A stretch of DNA of 62,193 bases from Lentisphaerota bacterium (GTDB lineage: Bacteria; Verrucomicrobiota; Lentisphaeria; Victivallales; Victivallaceae), in contig SUWH01000011.1 of NCBI GenBank assembly GCA_015061605.1, positions 1 through 62,193 of the forward strand, given 5' to 3'. Within the stretch, counting starts at the first letter, position 1. The number at the start of each line of letters is the position of its first letter. Shown here piece by piece: positions 36,457 through 45,363 of the stretch. Both the position numbers and the translations under genes were made by a program. The notes beneath the pieces were generated by a model that did no database searches, was not told the DNA's origin, and was given only the letters and a program-made list of their open reading frames with translations.

Positions 36457-37280
36457 TTTTCGATCCTGATAAGATCTACTGGCAGGCTCATCGCGGCGGC
36501 GGTGGAAACGAAGCACCTGACAACACGCTTTATTCCATGAGATACGGCTGGGATCTGGGCGGTATTCCGGAAGCGGATATCCGCATGACCAGGGATAAAA
36601 AGGTGATTTGTCTGCACGATAATACTTTGGCGCGTACCACAGATGCTCCGGAAGATATTGCTGTTTGTCCGGTCGGAATGCTGGATTTTGCCACGATCCG
36701 GCACTATGATGCCGGAAAAAAGTTTTCTCCGGATAATGCGGGAGAAAAAGTTCCGGCATTGAGCGAAGTTTTTGAAATCATGCGCGACGATCCGGCAAAG
36801 ATGCTTTATGCCGATATCAAAAATTATGATGCAGAACTGTTCCCGGTCTTATTGGAGGAGTTCGGCAAACTGCTTGATGAGTACGGTGTCGCTTCGCAGG
36901 TCATTGTTGCCGGTAAAGATTATGAACTCAACTGCCGGATGAAAGAAGCATATCCGGAGATAAAGACGATGCAGTGGATCGGGCACTCTCCGGCGGAACG
37001 AATGGAAATTTTCCGGATGCTGGAAAGCAAAAATTTTGCCGGTTTGGATCTGGTGCAGCTGCATTTGCGGATCGCAGAAAATCCGGTCGGCAACTGGATT
37101 TATGATTTGTCTCTGTCAGAGTTGAAGTATGCGGTAAACCGCCTTGGCAGTAATCTGGAAGTTTTTCCTTTCGGGGCATTTACCGAAGCGGCGATCAAAA
37201 CCATGCTCGATCTCGGGATCCGTCAATATGCCACAGATGAACCGACCCGGTTCTGCCGGATATTGAACAAACTGCGCTGA
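36453..37280 (+). CDS. Glycerophosphodiester phosphodiesterase-family protein
   Basis: 275 residues, no signal peptide. AHRGGGGNEAPDNT holds the H-R and E-N-T catalytic motif, and EADIRMTRDKKVICLHDNTL the E-x-D metal site plus second His. The family hydrolyses glycerophosphodiesters to glycerol-3-phosphate and an alcohol. Members in PVC bacteria are often tied to glycan loci, where the true substrate is unclear. The ATG overlaps the stop of the giant glycosidase (ATGA) and AAAGGAG lies just before it, so the pair is translationally coupled. No terminator is seen before the convergent tsaB. Confidence 0.88.
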   Translation: MIFDPDKIYWQAHRGGGGNEAPDNTLYSMRYGWDLGGIPEADIRMTRDKKVICLHDNTLARTTDAPEDIAVCPVGMLDFATIRHYDAGKKFSPDNAGEKVPALSEVFEIMRDDPAKMLYADIKNYDAELFPVLLEEFGKLLDEYGVASQVIVAGKDYELNCRMKEAYPEIKTMQWIGHSPAERMEIFRMLESKNFAGLDLVQLHLRIAENPVGNWIYDLSLSELKYAVNRLGSNLEVFPFGAFTEAAIKTMLDLGIRQYATDEPTRFCRILNKLR

Positions 37281-37326
37281 AAAATTTTTGAAAGTTGTGT
37301 TGCAATCATCCTTCTCCCATGATTGA

Positions 37327-37980
37327 TCAACTGAAGACCGCAGGGCGGATGTAGACGAGATTGTCGAGATTGTTGTCAAAGGGAATGGAGTTGTTTTCTG
37401 CCAGAGCCGCAGGGCAGGGGAAGACGGCTTCGACATTTACGGAGTCGGGGAGGATCGCTTCGACGGCAGATTTTTCACACTCAAAGCAGACCAGTTTTTC
37501 CTGCGGGCGGGCGGCGAAAAATTCGACTGCCTGAGCAGCGTTGAGGACGGCGGTTTCGCCGGAACTTTCCCATGCACCGTTGCGTTTTACTGCGCCGAAA
37601 TAAAGTATTTCCTTATTGCGGCCGTCGTAGAGAACTCCGCAACTTTCATTGTCAGAGGCTCCGGAATTCCCTGCCAGCGCCAATGCCCCCGGAATACAAC
37701 GGAAATCCATTGCCGGATCGGCAAACTTCCATCCGGCCGCCAACGCAGCGACCAGTCGCAAAAAGGTGAAACTGCCCGGTCCGGAACCGATGGTCCATTG
37801 TTTGACATCATTTATTTTCAAATCGATTTTCTGCAATTCACCGGCAACAAAATCCGGCAATATGGCGGCGTCACGGCCGTGCATCGGACAATCGGAATGC
37901 AAAATCAATTCACCATCGCGGAAAAGGGCAAAGGCAAGATTGCCCGGCTGCGGATCAAGGATACCATGGAGTTTACTCAT
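37327..37980 (-). CDS. tsaB: tRNA threonylcarbamoyladenosine synthesis protein TsaB
   Basis: 217 residues. An ASKHA-fold partner of TsaD in making t6A37 of ANN-decoding tRNAs. Seen: WTIGSGPGSFTFLRLVAALA (~62-81), the family's G-P-G-S-F-T-x-L-R motif, and AILPDFVAG in place of the usual L-L-P-x-I. The usual opening L-x-I-D-T-S reads GILDPQPG, so it is a diverged member. The start codon overlaps the lysA stop by ATGA. It is last in the gatB-recO-lipoprotein-lysA-tsaB operon. Confidence 0.82.
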   Translation of the reverse strand: MSKLHGILDPQPGNLAFALFRDGELILHSDCPMHGRDAAILPDFVAGELQKIDLKINDVKQWTIGSGPGSFTFLRLVAALAAGWKFADPAMDFRCIPGALALAGNSGASDNESCGVLYDGRNKEILYFGAVKRNGAWESSGETAVLNAAQAVEFFAARPQEKLVCFECEKSAVEAILPDSVNVEAVFPCPAALAENNSIPFDNNLDNLVYIRPAVFS

Positions 37981-39206
37981 TTTGCCACCTCCGGCGCGAA
38001 ACGCGCCAGCACCGAGTCGATAAGCTCATCTTCGCTTTGCGCCTGATGGACGCTTACAACTTTGTCATCCACGACGATAACTTCAGAGGGCATCGCACGC
38101 AGATTGTAAACTGAACCCATTGAGTAGCAGTATGCACCGGCGTTTCCGATTGCCAGCAGGTCATATTCGCGGATCTCCGGCAGTTCGCGCTGCTCGGCGA
38201 AGCGGTCGCCGGTTTCGCAGATATTGCCGCAGACATCATAGGTGTGCAATGCGCCGTCCGGGTTGGAAAGGTTGACTATATGATGATAGGCATCATACAG
38301 CACCGGACGGATGAGCTGCGGGAAACCGGCATTGCATCCGGCAATGGTGCGGGTACGGTTGTGCTTGATGGTGTTGACTTCAGTGATGAGCGTGCCGCAC
38401 TCTGCGGAAAGATATTTGCCCGGTTCAAAGCGCATGATAAGTTCTCTGCCGTAAGTTTTGCAAAAGTCGTTGAAGAGCGCGTCGATCTCTTTACCCATGG
38501 CAACGTAGTCGATTTTTGCTTCATCGGGACGGTAGGGGACCTTGAAGCCGCCGCCGAAGTCCATAAATTCCAGTTCCGGGAAGTTTTCTTTTGTCGCTAT
38601 CGCCATCAGATTGCGCATACTCTGCAATACCGATTCAACGTGCTGAAGCCCGCTGCCGGTGTGTTCATGCAATCCGACCACGTGGAGATCACCTGATTTG
38701 ACGATCTTTTTCACCTCTTCAACGGCATCGAGCAGAATACCGAATTTGGTCAGATCGCCGCCGGTCATGGTCATTTTGTTGTCACCATCGCACACATCTG
38801 GATTGAAGCGCAGACAGATCCGGCTGCCCGGATAATTCTTTGCACACTTCTTTAACCGGGAAAGTGAACCGATGTTGATGATGACACCGGTTTTCATAAC
38901 GCGGTCAAATTCGGCATCGGTCATATTGTTGGCGGTGTAGATGATGCGGTCGGGGGCGAAACCGAGCTTCAGTGCCAGTTTGACTTCGGCGGGGCTGACG
39001 GCGTCAATTCCCGCCCCGGCATCGCGCAGAAGCGTGAGCAAGGCGGGGTTGTAGTTGGCTTTCAACGCGTAATGGACTTTCAAATTCGGATTTTTGATGA
39101 ATTTGAAAAGGTCAAAGTAACGTTCAAGCATCAGTGAACCGTCATATATAAAGAGCGGTGTGCCGTAAGTTTTTGCACATTCGATAAGTTTTGCGTTGGA
39201 AATCAT
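37977..39206 (-). CDS. lysA: Diaminopimelate decarboxylase
   Basis: 409 residues. A PLP fold-type III enzyme that makes lysine from meso-diaminopimelate in the cytosol. HYALKANYN carries the PLP lysine (Lys49); HEHTGSGL and FMDFGGGFKVPYRPDE are the phosphate-binding parts; YDVCGNICETGDRFA and IGNAGAYCYSMGSVYN contribute the active-site Cys and Tyr from the partner subunit. I chose the ATG at 39206, which follows GAAGG and begins MISNAKLIECAKTYGTPLF. The in-frame start 102 bases upstream has no homology to the family. It lies 34 bp after the lipoprotein gene. Confidence 0.95.
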   Translation of the reverse strand: MISNAKLIECAKTYGTPLFIYDGSLMLERYFDLFKFIKNPNLKVHYALKANYNPALLTLLRDAGAGIDAVSPAEVKLALKLGFAPDRIIYTANNMTDAEFDRVMKTGVIINIGSLSRLKKCAKNYPGSRICLRFNPDVCDGDNKMTMTGGDLTKFGILLDAVEEVKKIVKSGDLHVVGLHEHTGSGLQHVESVLQSMRNLMAIATKENFPELEFMDFGGGFKVPYRPDEAKIDYVAMGKEIDALFNDFCKTYGRELIMRFEPGKYLSAECGTLITEVNTIKHNRTRTIAGCNAGFPQLIRPVLYDAYHHIVNLSNPDGALHTYDVCGNICETGDRFAEQRELPEIREYDLLAIGNAGAYCYSMGSVYNLRAMPSEVIVVDDKVVSVHQAQSEDELIDSVLARFAPEVAK

Positions 39207-39240
39207 TTTTATATACCTTCGTTTTATTCCGATTGCGGAG

Positions 39241-39654
39241 TTACCGTCCGCGCAAAGTCCGGTTCGGCTTGGTCCGGCCGAAATTTTTGCCATTGGTATT
39301 CTGGACAATCATCGCACACTGCGGTATGCGCAGATCAAGCTGCCGGTCAAACCACATTCCAAGTTTGCGGGTCGGGGTTTCCCAGCTGATGATGGCAGTA
39401 CCGAAACAGTCGCCCCGGTATTCGATATTTATATCCGGAGCTGTGGTGTTGATGATCCTCAATTCTCCGGCGGAAATATTATTTTTTTTATCGCTTTTCA
39501 GGGCATTTCTTGCCATTGCAACAAGATAGGACAGTTGTTTGTCCGACAGGGCGCGGCATTTTCTGCCGTCGGAGGTCGTTGCCGTCGGTCCCATAACACA
39601 ACCGTTGAAAATCAGTACGGAAAGAATGAAAAAAGATGACAGCAGTAATTTCAT
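39241..39654 (-). CDS. Small lipoprotein, unknown function
   Basis: 137 residues. The N-terminus MKLLLSSFFILSVLIFNGC is a lipoprotein signal, with Cys at residue 19. The mature part (SDGRKCRALSDKQLSYLVAM, then TAPDINIEYRGDCFGTAIIS) resembles the small YcfL/DUF-type envelope lipoproteins only loosely, and I do not name a family. The ATG at 39654 has GAGG 9 bases upstream. A TTG 15 bases earlier overlaps the recO stop but would spoil the signal's start. It sits between recO and lysA in the operon. Confidence 0.7.
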   Translation of the reverse strand: MKLLLSSFFILSVLIFNGCVMGPTATTSDGRKCRALSDKQLSYLVAMARNALKSDKKNNISAGELRIINTTAPDINIEYRGDCFGTAIISWETPTRKLGMWFDRQLDLRIPQCAMIVQNTNGKNFGRTKPNRTLRGR

Positions 39655-39665
39655 AAATAATATCC

Positions 39666-40292
39666 TCAACGTTTAAGGTGATGAAATTCAATGATCGAAT
39701 TGAGCCAGTTGTTCAAAATATTCCAGTATTGCGGACTGCACGCCGGAAGCGGTTCGTTGTCGGCTCCGGCGGAAACGAGATTTTCCAGAAACTCGTTCTG
39801 CTGTTCGGTTTGACCTTCCGGGAGCAGACCGTTGTCGGAAAGATAAGCGCACTTGACAACTACTGCACACTGTTCCAGAGTCCACGGTTCATGACCGCAA
39901 TCCATATTTGCAAGGTTGGCAAGCACCGAACGCAGCGCACCGTAGACAAAGAGCTGCGGCTGGTCGATTTGAGTGTTTTTGAGCAGAAACGAAGCGATTC
40001 GTCCCGCCATTTTGAAGTTACGCGGCTCATTGGCTATATCATCAAAACTGGTCAATACTTCCACGTTTTTTGCAGTATAAAGCTCTTTTGCTTTGCCGTC
40101 ATCGCTGAATTCCAATTCAAGTTCACGGAAGAGATCCGCTTTCGGAAAACTTTTTTCCGAAAGCTTCTGCGCTCCGTGGATGACAAAGGATATTTTGCCG
40201 TAATCGGGACTTATGCCGCTGCAAATAAGGGCACTTTCCCGGTACGGCCGTTTATCCAGCACGATGAATTGGCATTGACAGTTGATTATCAA
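39666..40292 (-). CDS. recO: DNA repair protein RecO
   Basis: 208 residues, slightly short for RecO (about 230-250). The N-terminal OB-fold pattern is present: CQFIVLDKRPYRESALICSG, then DYGKISFVIHGAQKLSEKSF. A helical C-terminal domain follows, in which the family's zinc-binding cysteines are absent. RecO loads RecA on SSB-coated DNA with RecR in recombinational repair. It lies 12 bp after gatB and just before the lipoprotein gene. The identification rests on the N-terminal domain and length. Confidence 0.75.
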   Translation of the reverse strand: MIINCQCQFIVLDKRPYRESALICSGISPDYGKISFVIHGAQKLSEKSFPKADLFRELELEFSDDGKAKELYTAKNVEVLTSFDDIANEPRNFKMAGRIASFLLKNTQIDQPQLFVYGALRSVLANLANMDCGHEPWTLEQCAVVVKCAYLSDNGLLPEGQTEQQNEFLENLVSAGADNEPLPACSPQYWNILNNWLNSIIEFHHLKR

Positions 40293-40304
40293 TTTATGAA
40301 CCTG

Positions 40305-41762
40305 TTATTTTCTTTCAGCAAGCTGTTTCTTGAGTTCAGCGATCGCCACGCCCGGATTGGCGCGGCCCTTGGAAAGTTTCATCACCTGACCGACAAAATA
40401 CTGGAGTACGCGCTCATTTCCGGCGAGATATTCGCCGACCTGCTTGGCATTGACATCCAGTGCTTGAGTGACGATACCGGCGATGGCGGAAGCATCGCTT
40501 ACCTGGGACAACCCTTTTTCCTCGATCAGGACGGCGGCGGATTTGCCGCTTTCAAACATTTCCGGGAAAAGGTCTTTTGCGATCTTGCCGCTGATTTTGC
40601 CTGATTCAACGAAGTTTACCAGTTCAGCGAGCATCGCCGGAGTGACGGGAGAAGATTCAACAGAAATTTTTGCCGCACCGGTCAGGCTCAACAAGGTGGA
40701 AATGATCCAGTTGGCTGCCGCTTTGGGATTCTTTGCCGCTTTGGCACACTCGTCAAAGTATGCCGCAAGTTTCCGGTCGGCAGTCAGGACCTCCGCATCA
40801 TAGGCGGTGAGACCGAAGTCGGCTACGAAACGGGCGCGTTTGGCTTCCGGCTGTTCAGGGAGTGTGGCGCGGATGGCTTCGATATCTTCATCGGTGAATG
40901 TTACCGGCATCAAGTCCGGATCGGGGAAGTAACGGTAATCGTGTGCGGACTCTTTGGTACGCATCAGATAGCTTGAACCGGCTTCATCATCCCAGCCGCG
41001 GGTCTCCTGCTTGAGGACAGTTCCGGCGTCGAGCAGTTCCGCCTGCCGTTCGATTTCCGATTCGATGGCACGGTGGACGGCGCGGAAGCTGTTGAGGTTT
41101 TTCATTTCGATTTTGGTGCCGAATTTTTCCGTACCGACCGGGCGCAGAGAGATATTGACATCACAGCGGAGCTGACCTTTTTCCATATCGCAATCGCTGA
41201 TTTCGCTGTAACGCATAAGTTCTTTCAAATTGGTGAGATAGGCGTAGGCTTCGTCGGCACTGCGCATATCCGGTTCGCTGACGATCTCCAGCAGCGGCAC
41301 TCCGGAACGGTTGTAGTCCGCGCCGCTGCCGTTGGCGAAGTGGGTGAGTTTGGCGGGGTCTTCTTCCAGATGGATACGGGTGATGCCGATGACCTTTTCC
41401 GGGAGAGCTTCGCCGGAGAACCCGGTGCCGGAAATATTCATTTTGCCGTTGACGCAAAAGGGCAGATCGAACTGGGAGATCTGGTAGTTTTTGACCAGAT
41501 CGGGATAGAAATAACTTTTGCGGTCGAATTTGCTGAATTTGGCGATCTCACAGCCCATGAGCAGTCCGGCTTTGACGGCGGCGCGGATGGCTTCCTTGTT
41601 GGGAACGGGAAGAGTTCCGGGATAACCGAGGCAGACCGGACAGGTGAGGGTGTTGGGTTCGGCACCGAATTTATTGGCGCAGGAGCAGAACATTTTGCTG
41701 GCGGTACGGATTTGAACATGTACTTCCAGACCGATAACGGCTTCGTATTTCATTTTGGGCAC
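40305..41762 (-). CDS. gatB: Asp-tRNA(Asn)/Glu-tRNA(Gln) amidotransferase subunit B
   Basis: 485 residues, full length. With GatA and GatC it converts Glu-tRNA(Gln), or Asp-tRNA(Asn), to the amide form; GatB holds the kinase site and the tRNA-binding tail. Landmarks: YEAVIGLEVHVQIRTASKMF, CSCANKF and TCPVCLGYPGTLP (zinc site), FYPDLVKNYQISQFDLPF, and the C-terminal YqeY-like part. The first codon is either GTG at 41762 (AAGGA close upstream) or the ATG 9 bases later. gatA and gatC are not in the window. It heads the operon with recO and lysA. Its presence implies indirect amidation of Gln- or Asn-tRNA; two tRNA-Asn genes lie at 61 kb. Confidence 0.96.
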   Translation of the reverse strand: MPKMKYEAVIGLEVHVQIRTASKMFCSCANKFGAEPNTLTCPVCLGYPGTLPVPNKEAIRAAVKAGLLMGCEIAKFSKFDRKSYFYPDLVKNYQISQFDLPFCVNGKMNISGTGFSGEALPEKVIGITRIHLEEDPAKLTHFANGSGADYNRSGVPLLEIVSEPDMRSADEAYAYLTNLKELMRYSEISDCDMEKGQLRCDVNISLRPVGTEKFGTKIEMKNLNSFRAVHRAIESEIERQAELLDAGTVLKQETRGWDDEAGSSYLMRTKESAHDYRYFPDPDLMPVTFTDEDIEAIRATLPEQPEAKRARFVADFGLTAYDAEVLTADRKLAAYFDECAKAAKNPKAAANWIISTLLSLTGAAKISVESSPVTPAMLAELVNFVESGKISGKIAKDLFPEMFESGKSAAVLIEEKGLSQVSDASAIAGIVTQALDVNAKQVGEYLAGNERVLQYFVGQVMKLSKGRANPGVAIAELKKQLAERK

Positions 41763-41913
41763 AAAATCCTTAAAATTGTTTGAACTTACAATACATCTCT
41801 ATACAATACTACTTGTAGAGCGATTTTTCCAGTTGATTTCAAAGAAAATCACAGTTAATTTGTGTTTGGAAGTGCCCGCAGGTAAAACAGACATTATTTT
41901 TTCTGTTTACGCT

Positions 41914-41942
41914 TTGATTTTTTTTACGACAGAAATTATATT
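41914..41942 (+). promoter_or_regulatory. Promoter for 41983-43293 (TTGATT-N17-TATATT)
   Basis: TTGATT (41914-41919), 17 bases, TATATT (41937-41942), 41 bases before the start codon. It lies in the divergent gap between gatB and the M20 gene. Confidence 0.6.
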
Positions 41943-41982
41943 AATCGCAAATCATATCTCAAAACAGGAAAGGCAATTTTTT

Positions 41983-43293
41983 ATGGATCATTCAGAAGCC
42001 CGTAACGCTGTCAGAGCGGCAATTGAAAAACGCCGTGATTTTCTCTGTGCTGTCGGAACTCATATCTGGAACAATCCGGAACCCGGTTTCCGCGAAGAAA
42101 AGACTTCCGCGTACCTGGTCGATATTTTCAGATCTCTCGGACTTGAAGTCAAGACCGGACTCGCCGTGACCGGTTTCCGCGCCGATATCGACACCGGCCG
42201 CCCCGGTCCCACTGTCGCTATACTCGGAGAACTCGATTCTCTTGTGCTTCCAAATCATCCGGAATGTGACAAAACTACCGGAGCTGTCCACGCCTGCGGT
42301 CACAATGCCAGTGCCACCGGGTTGCTCGGTGCCGCCATCGGTATTGTCGAATCCGGCGTGATTGATTCACTCTGCGGCAAAATCGCTTTCATCGGCACCC
42401 CCGCCGAAGAGGGCATCGAAATGGATTACCGCAAATCCCTGATCGATGCCGGAAAAATCAAATCCATTTCCGGTAAATCCCAGCTCCTGCGTGAAGGTGT
42501 TTTCGATGATGTCGACATCTCCTATATGCACCATTTGAGCACCCGCTACGGTTACAACGACCACAACGGTTGTGTCAATAAAAAAATCACCATCCGCGGG
42601 AAAAGCTGTCATGCCGCCTCTCCGCAGAAAGGCCACAATGCTCTCAACGGTGCCACCCTTGCCCTCAATGCCATTGCCATGCTCCGTGAAGTTTACAGCA
42701 ATGATAAGTATGTCCGTATCCACGGTATCATTTCCAACGGCGGCAGCGCGGTCAATATCATTCCCGATACTGTCACCCTTGAATACATGCTCCGTGCCCC
42801 CGATCTTGACAGCATCGTCGCTCTCAATGACCGCTTCGATAAAGTCGTGATGTACGCCGCCCGCGCCGCTGAATGCGAAGCCGCCATCGAAACGGTTCAC
42901 GGTTTCATGCCGCTTATCGATGATCCTGAACTCGGTGAACTTATGAAAGAAACTACGCTTTATGTCAATCCGGAAGCAAATTATGACCACAATCAGAATT
43001 TCCTTTCCAGCTGCACCGATATGGGAGATATCGCCACTGTGATCCCCGCCGTCCACGGCTACGTACCCGGCGGCAGCGGTACTGCGCACGGTATTGACTA
43101 CCGGATATCCGATCCGGAAAAAGCCTATATCGAAAATTCCATCATTAATGCGATCATCGCTGTCGATCTCCTTTATGGCGATGCCGCCAAAGGTAAAGCG
43201 ATCGCCGCCGGGAAAAAAGATCTGCTGCCGATTCCGGAATACATCCGCATTATCGACAGCTTGAGTAAAACTGTCAAAAGCGAAGAGCTTTGA
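41983..43293 (+). CDS. M20-family amidohydrolase (AbgB-like)
   Basis: 436 residues. A cytosolic metal-dependent hydrolase of amide or peptide bonds. GELDSL, HACGHNASATGLLGAA (metal His), GTPAEEG (catalytic Glu), SCHAASPQKGHNALNGATLA (dimerisation-domain His) and SSCTDMGDIATVIPAVHGYV fit the M20D subgroup. That subgroup includes p-aminobenzoyl-glutamate hydrolase AbgB and N-acyl amino-acid hydrolases. The ATG at 41983 has AGGAAAGG upstream. The longer in-frame start would add 76 residues of non-homologous sequence that includes the promoter. It has its own promoter and terminator. Confidence 0.9.
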   Translation: MDHSEARNAVRAAIEKRRDFLCAVGTHIWNNPEPGFREEKTSAYLVDIFRSLGLEVKTGLAVTGFRADIDTGRPGPTVAILGELDSLVLPNHPECDKTTGAVHACGHNASATGLLGAAIGIVESGVIDSLCGKIAFIGTPAEEGIEMDYRKSLIDAGKIKSISGKSQLLREGVFDDVDISYMHHLSTRYGYNDHNGCVNKKITIRGKSCHAASPQKGHNALNGATLALNAIAMLREVYSNDKYVRIHGIISNGGSAVNIIPDTVTLEYMLRAPDLDSIVALNDRFDKVVMYAARAAECEAAIETVHGFMPLIDDPELGELMKETTLYVNPEANYDHNQNFLSSCTDMGDIATVIPAVHGYVPGGSGTAHGIDYRISDPEKAYIENSIINAIIAVDLLYGDAAKGKAIAAGKKDLLPIPEYIRIIDSLSKTVKSEEL

Positions 43294-43307
43294 ACCGCTT
43301 TTTTGAA

Positions 43308-43337
43308 AAATCCTCCGGAAAAATGGGGGATTTTTTT
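43308..43337 (+). terminator. Rho-independent terminator of the M20 gene
   Basis: AAATCCTCC pairs with GGGGGATTT (one G-T pair) around GGAAAAAT, followed by T's, 15 bases past the stop codon. Confidence 0.85.
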
Positions 43338-43491
43338 ATTTGCCCCCTTGATTTTATCCATCCAACGATATATGTTATACACCAGAAAGCAGGTTTGTCT
43401 CGGAACAATTATGTTATTCGGGTCCATCTTCGGGCTTATTGTACGTCGTGTTGCCGCTGAGCGTACACCTGCTTTCTTTTTTTGTGTTCAC

Positions 43492-43608
43492 GGAGCGATC
43501 TCGCTTTGCCGGGCGGGCCTTGCGGCGCTCGATCCTCCAGTCACGTACGCAAGTACGCTCCTGTCGGTTCTCGCTTGCAAAACCCGCCCGGCTGTGCGAT
43601 ATCGCTCC
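43492..43608. repeat. Long hairpin with a core related to the MITE family
   Basis: GGAGCGATCTCGC-TTT-GCCGGGCGGG at the left pairs with CCCGCCCGGC-TGT-GCGATATCGCTCC at the right, enclosing about 65 bases. The enclosed part (CACGTACGCAAGTACGCTCC, GCTTGCAAAACCCG) parallels the MITE core (CACATACGTGAGTATGCTCC, GCTTGCAAAACACG), but the MITE ends are missing. It is the first block of the 43438-43890 repeat region; no gene lies in the 43338-43989 gap. Confidence 0.6.
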
Positions 43609-43633
43609 TGATTCCGGGCTGGCTGGAGTTTGC

Positions 43634-43889
43634 GCCTGTCGCCGGGCTGAAGCCCGGCAGGCGGATGGTAGTGTTTGATTCCGCCTGACGGCGGCTGTTG
43701 TGCCTGTTGTCGCGCCTCCGGCACGACAGGCAAGGTAGTGTTTATTCCGCCTGACGGCGGCTGTTGTGCCTGTTGTCGTGCCTCCGGCACGACAGGCAAG
43801 GTAGTGTTTTGTTCCGCCTGACGGCGGTTGTTATGGGTCGGACACGTCCGACCAGTCCGACCAGTCCGACTTGTCCGACTTGTCCGGAC
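43634..43889. repeat. 66-bp tandem hairpin array plus GTCCGAC repeats
   Basis: A partial unit at 43634 precedes units that start CCGCCTGACGGCGG at 43681, 43747 and (partial) 43814, with periods of 66 and 67 bp. Each full unit contains two hairpins: CCGCC/GGCGG, and GCCTGTTGTCGTGCC/GGCACGACAGGC. GTAGTGTTT separates units. From 43837 to 43889 a 9-bp unit, GTCCGAC plus two bases, is repeated four times after GTCGGACAC. There is no coding frame and no cas genes. Confidence 0.72.
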
Positions 43890-43919
43890 AAAATATTTCA
43901 GGAAAAGTTCGTTGTCAAC

Positions 43920-43948
43920 TTGAAAAACAGCTCTTCAGGCTTTATATT
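43920..43948 (+). promoter_or_regulatory. Promoter for 43990-44220 (TTGAAA-N17-TATATT)
   Basis: TTGAAA (43920-43925), 17 bases, TATATT (43943-43948), 42 bases before the NifU-like start. It directly follows the repeat array. Confidence 0.65.
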
Positions 43949-43989
43949 TTAAGGTAAACTGCAATCACAAATAATAAGGAATTTTTGCT

Positions 43990-44220
43990 ATGGAAAATCT
44001 CGCTGAAAAAATCACTGCCCGTCTGGAAGAGCTCCGTTGTCATCTGCAGGCTGACGGCGGCGATCTGGAAATCGTTTCCATCAAAGGCAAGACCGTCAAC
44101 CTCAAACTGCGCGGTGCCTGCGGCTGCTGTCCCCATGCCACCATGACCATCAAAAATGGTCTGGAACGCATCCTGCGGGATGAACTCGACCCGGAAATCA
44201 CCATCGAACGGGTAATGTAA
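43990..44220 (+). CDS. NifU C-terminal-domain Fe-S scaffold protein
   Basis: 76 residues, one complete NifU/NfuA-type domain: LEELRCHLQADGGDLEIVSI, then GACGCCPHATMTIKNGLERI. The CGCC pair corresponds to the family's C-x-x-C cluster ligands. Such proteins carry a 4Fe-4S cluster and pass it to client enzymes in the cytosol. Stand-alone domains of this size are common in anaerobes. AAGGA precedes the ATG. The serine hydrolase follows after 9 bp on the same transcript. Confidence 0.92.
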   Translation: MENLAEKITARLEELRCHLQADGGDLEIVSIKGKTVNLKLRGACGCCPHATMTIKNGLERILRDELDPEITIERVM

Positions 44221-44229
44221 TAATTTCTT

Positions 44230-45306
44230 ATGTACAACTGGCAGCTTCTCTCCCGGCAGCTTCAAATGCTGTTGGACAATATCTGTAAAAAAGGTGAGGA
44301 GTGCGGCTGTCAGCTGGCGATTTATCACCACGGCGAAGTGGTCGTGGATATATCATCCGGAACAACGGAAGTCGAACAGGGACGTCCGATCGTTCCGGAT
44401 GATTTGTTTCCGCTTTTTTCCTGTGGAAAAGCGATTCTGGCAGTTGCGGTGTTGAAAGCGGTCGAAAAAGGAAATTTCACTCTTGATACGCCGCTTGCTG
44501 AATTCTGGAAAGAGTTCGCTTCTCCGGATAAAGCCGGGATCACGGTCGAACATGTTTTAAGCCACCGGGCCGGGATGTACATCCTGCCTAAAGTGGATTC
44601 TGATGACAACTTCGCCGACTGGGAAACGATGTGCCGCCTTACCGCTTCGCTTACTCCGCGCAACGCTCCGGGGAAAAAGTGTGTTTATCACCCGCTCACC
44701 TTTGCGTGGCTGGCGGGAAATCTGCTCGTTCTTACAGAAAAACGTCCGCTTAAAGATATTATTGAAGAGTGGATATTGCGTCCATGCGGTATTGAAAAAG
44801 AACTTTTTTTCGGCTTGGACAGTGAAACTGACCGCCGGTTTATCCCGATAGATGACACAGCCATGCCGGATAAGCCTTCGTGGTATGCTGTAAAAATGCA
44901 CAATAAATTATTGCGTTACAGCTGCATACCCTCATTCAACGGCTGCGGTTCGGCACGGGCGCTGGCAAGGTTTTATGCGGCATTGAGTGGCTCATTGCCC
45001 GGGATAGAGCTTATTTCTCCTGAAACTCTGGAGCTTGCTTCCAACCGGGAGTGGCGCGATAAAGATGATACTGTGGCGGTCAATGCGTGGCATCACTTCG
45101 GGCTTGGTTTTGTACTGGCAGGACCTGCCTACAACCGGACCCGCATTTACGGTCACGGCGGAGCGGCTGGTGCAGAAGGATTTTTTGACCGTGACAGTGA
45201 ATTGGCGATCGGTTTTACCAAAAACCGTCCGCTTCCCACTCATCCATTGCATCCGGTGCGCAACCGCATATCTGAAATTCTGAACATCCCCGTCCGGCTC
45301 TGGTAA
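44230..45306 (+). CDS. Serine beta-lactamase-family (class C/esterase-type) hydrolase
   Basis: 358 residues, no clear signal peptide. FSCGKAILAVAV holds the S-x-x-K pair (Ser64, Lys67). YHPLTFAWLAGNLL gives the Tyr-x-x motif (YHP), and GHGGAAGAEGFF the third H/K-x-G-like motif. Members without export signals are usually esterases or peptidases, not antibiotic-inactivating enzymes, and that is my preferred reading. It is 9 bp downstream of the NifU-like gene, with only a weak ribosome site. There is no terminator before the next promoter, although AT-rich sequence follows. Confidence 0.85.
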   Translation: MYNWQLLSRQLQMLLDNICKKGEECGCQLAIYHHGEVVVDISSGTTEVEQGRPIVPDDLFPLFSCGKAILAVAVLKAVEKGNFTLDTPLAEFWKEFASPDKAGITVEHVLSHRAGMYILPKVDSDDNFADWETMCRLTASLTPRNAPGKKCVYHPLTFAWLAGNLLVLTEKRPLKDIIEEWILRPCGIEKELFFGLDSETDRRFIPIDDTAMPDKPSWYAVKMHNKLLRYSCIPSFNGCGSARALARFYAALSGSLPGIELISPETLELASNREWRDKDDTVAVNAWHHFGLGFVLAGPAYNRTRIYGHGGAAGAEGFFDRDSELAIGFTKNRPLPTHPLHPVRNRISEILNIPVRLW

Positions 45307-45363
45307 ATTCCGGCAAAACGTTCATCACTTTTTATTTTTTTTCTGAAAATGTTTAAAAGTTGC

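Noticed and set aside
37281-37326. Terminator between GDPD and tsaB
   Set aside because: The 46-bp gap has no stem-loop that I can draw; termination there cannot be supported.
43681-43889. CRISPR array
   Set aside because: It consists of tandem hairpin units of 66-67 bp and a 9-bp repeat, with no spacer diversity.
44230-45306. Antibiotic-resistance beta-lactamase
   Set aside because: The serine hydrolase lacks a clear export signal and its second and third motifs are esterase-like, so resistance is not a supported claim.
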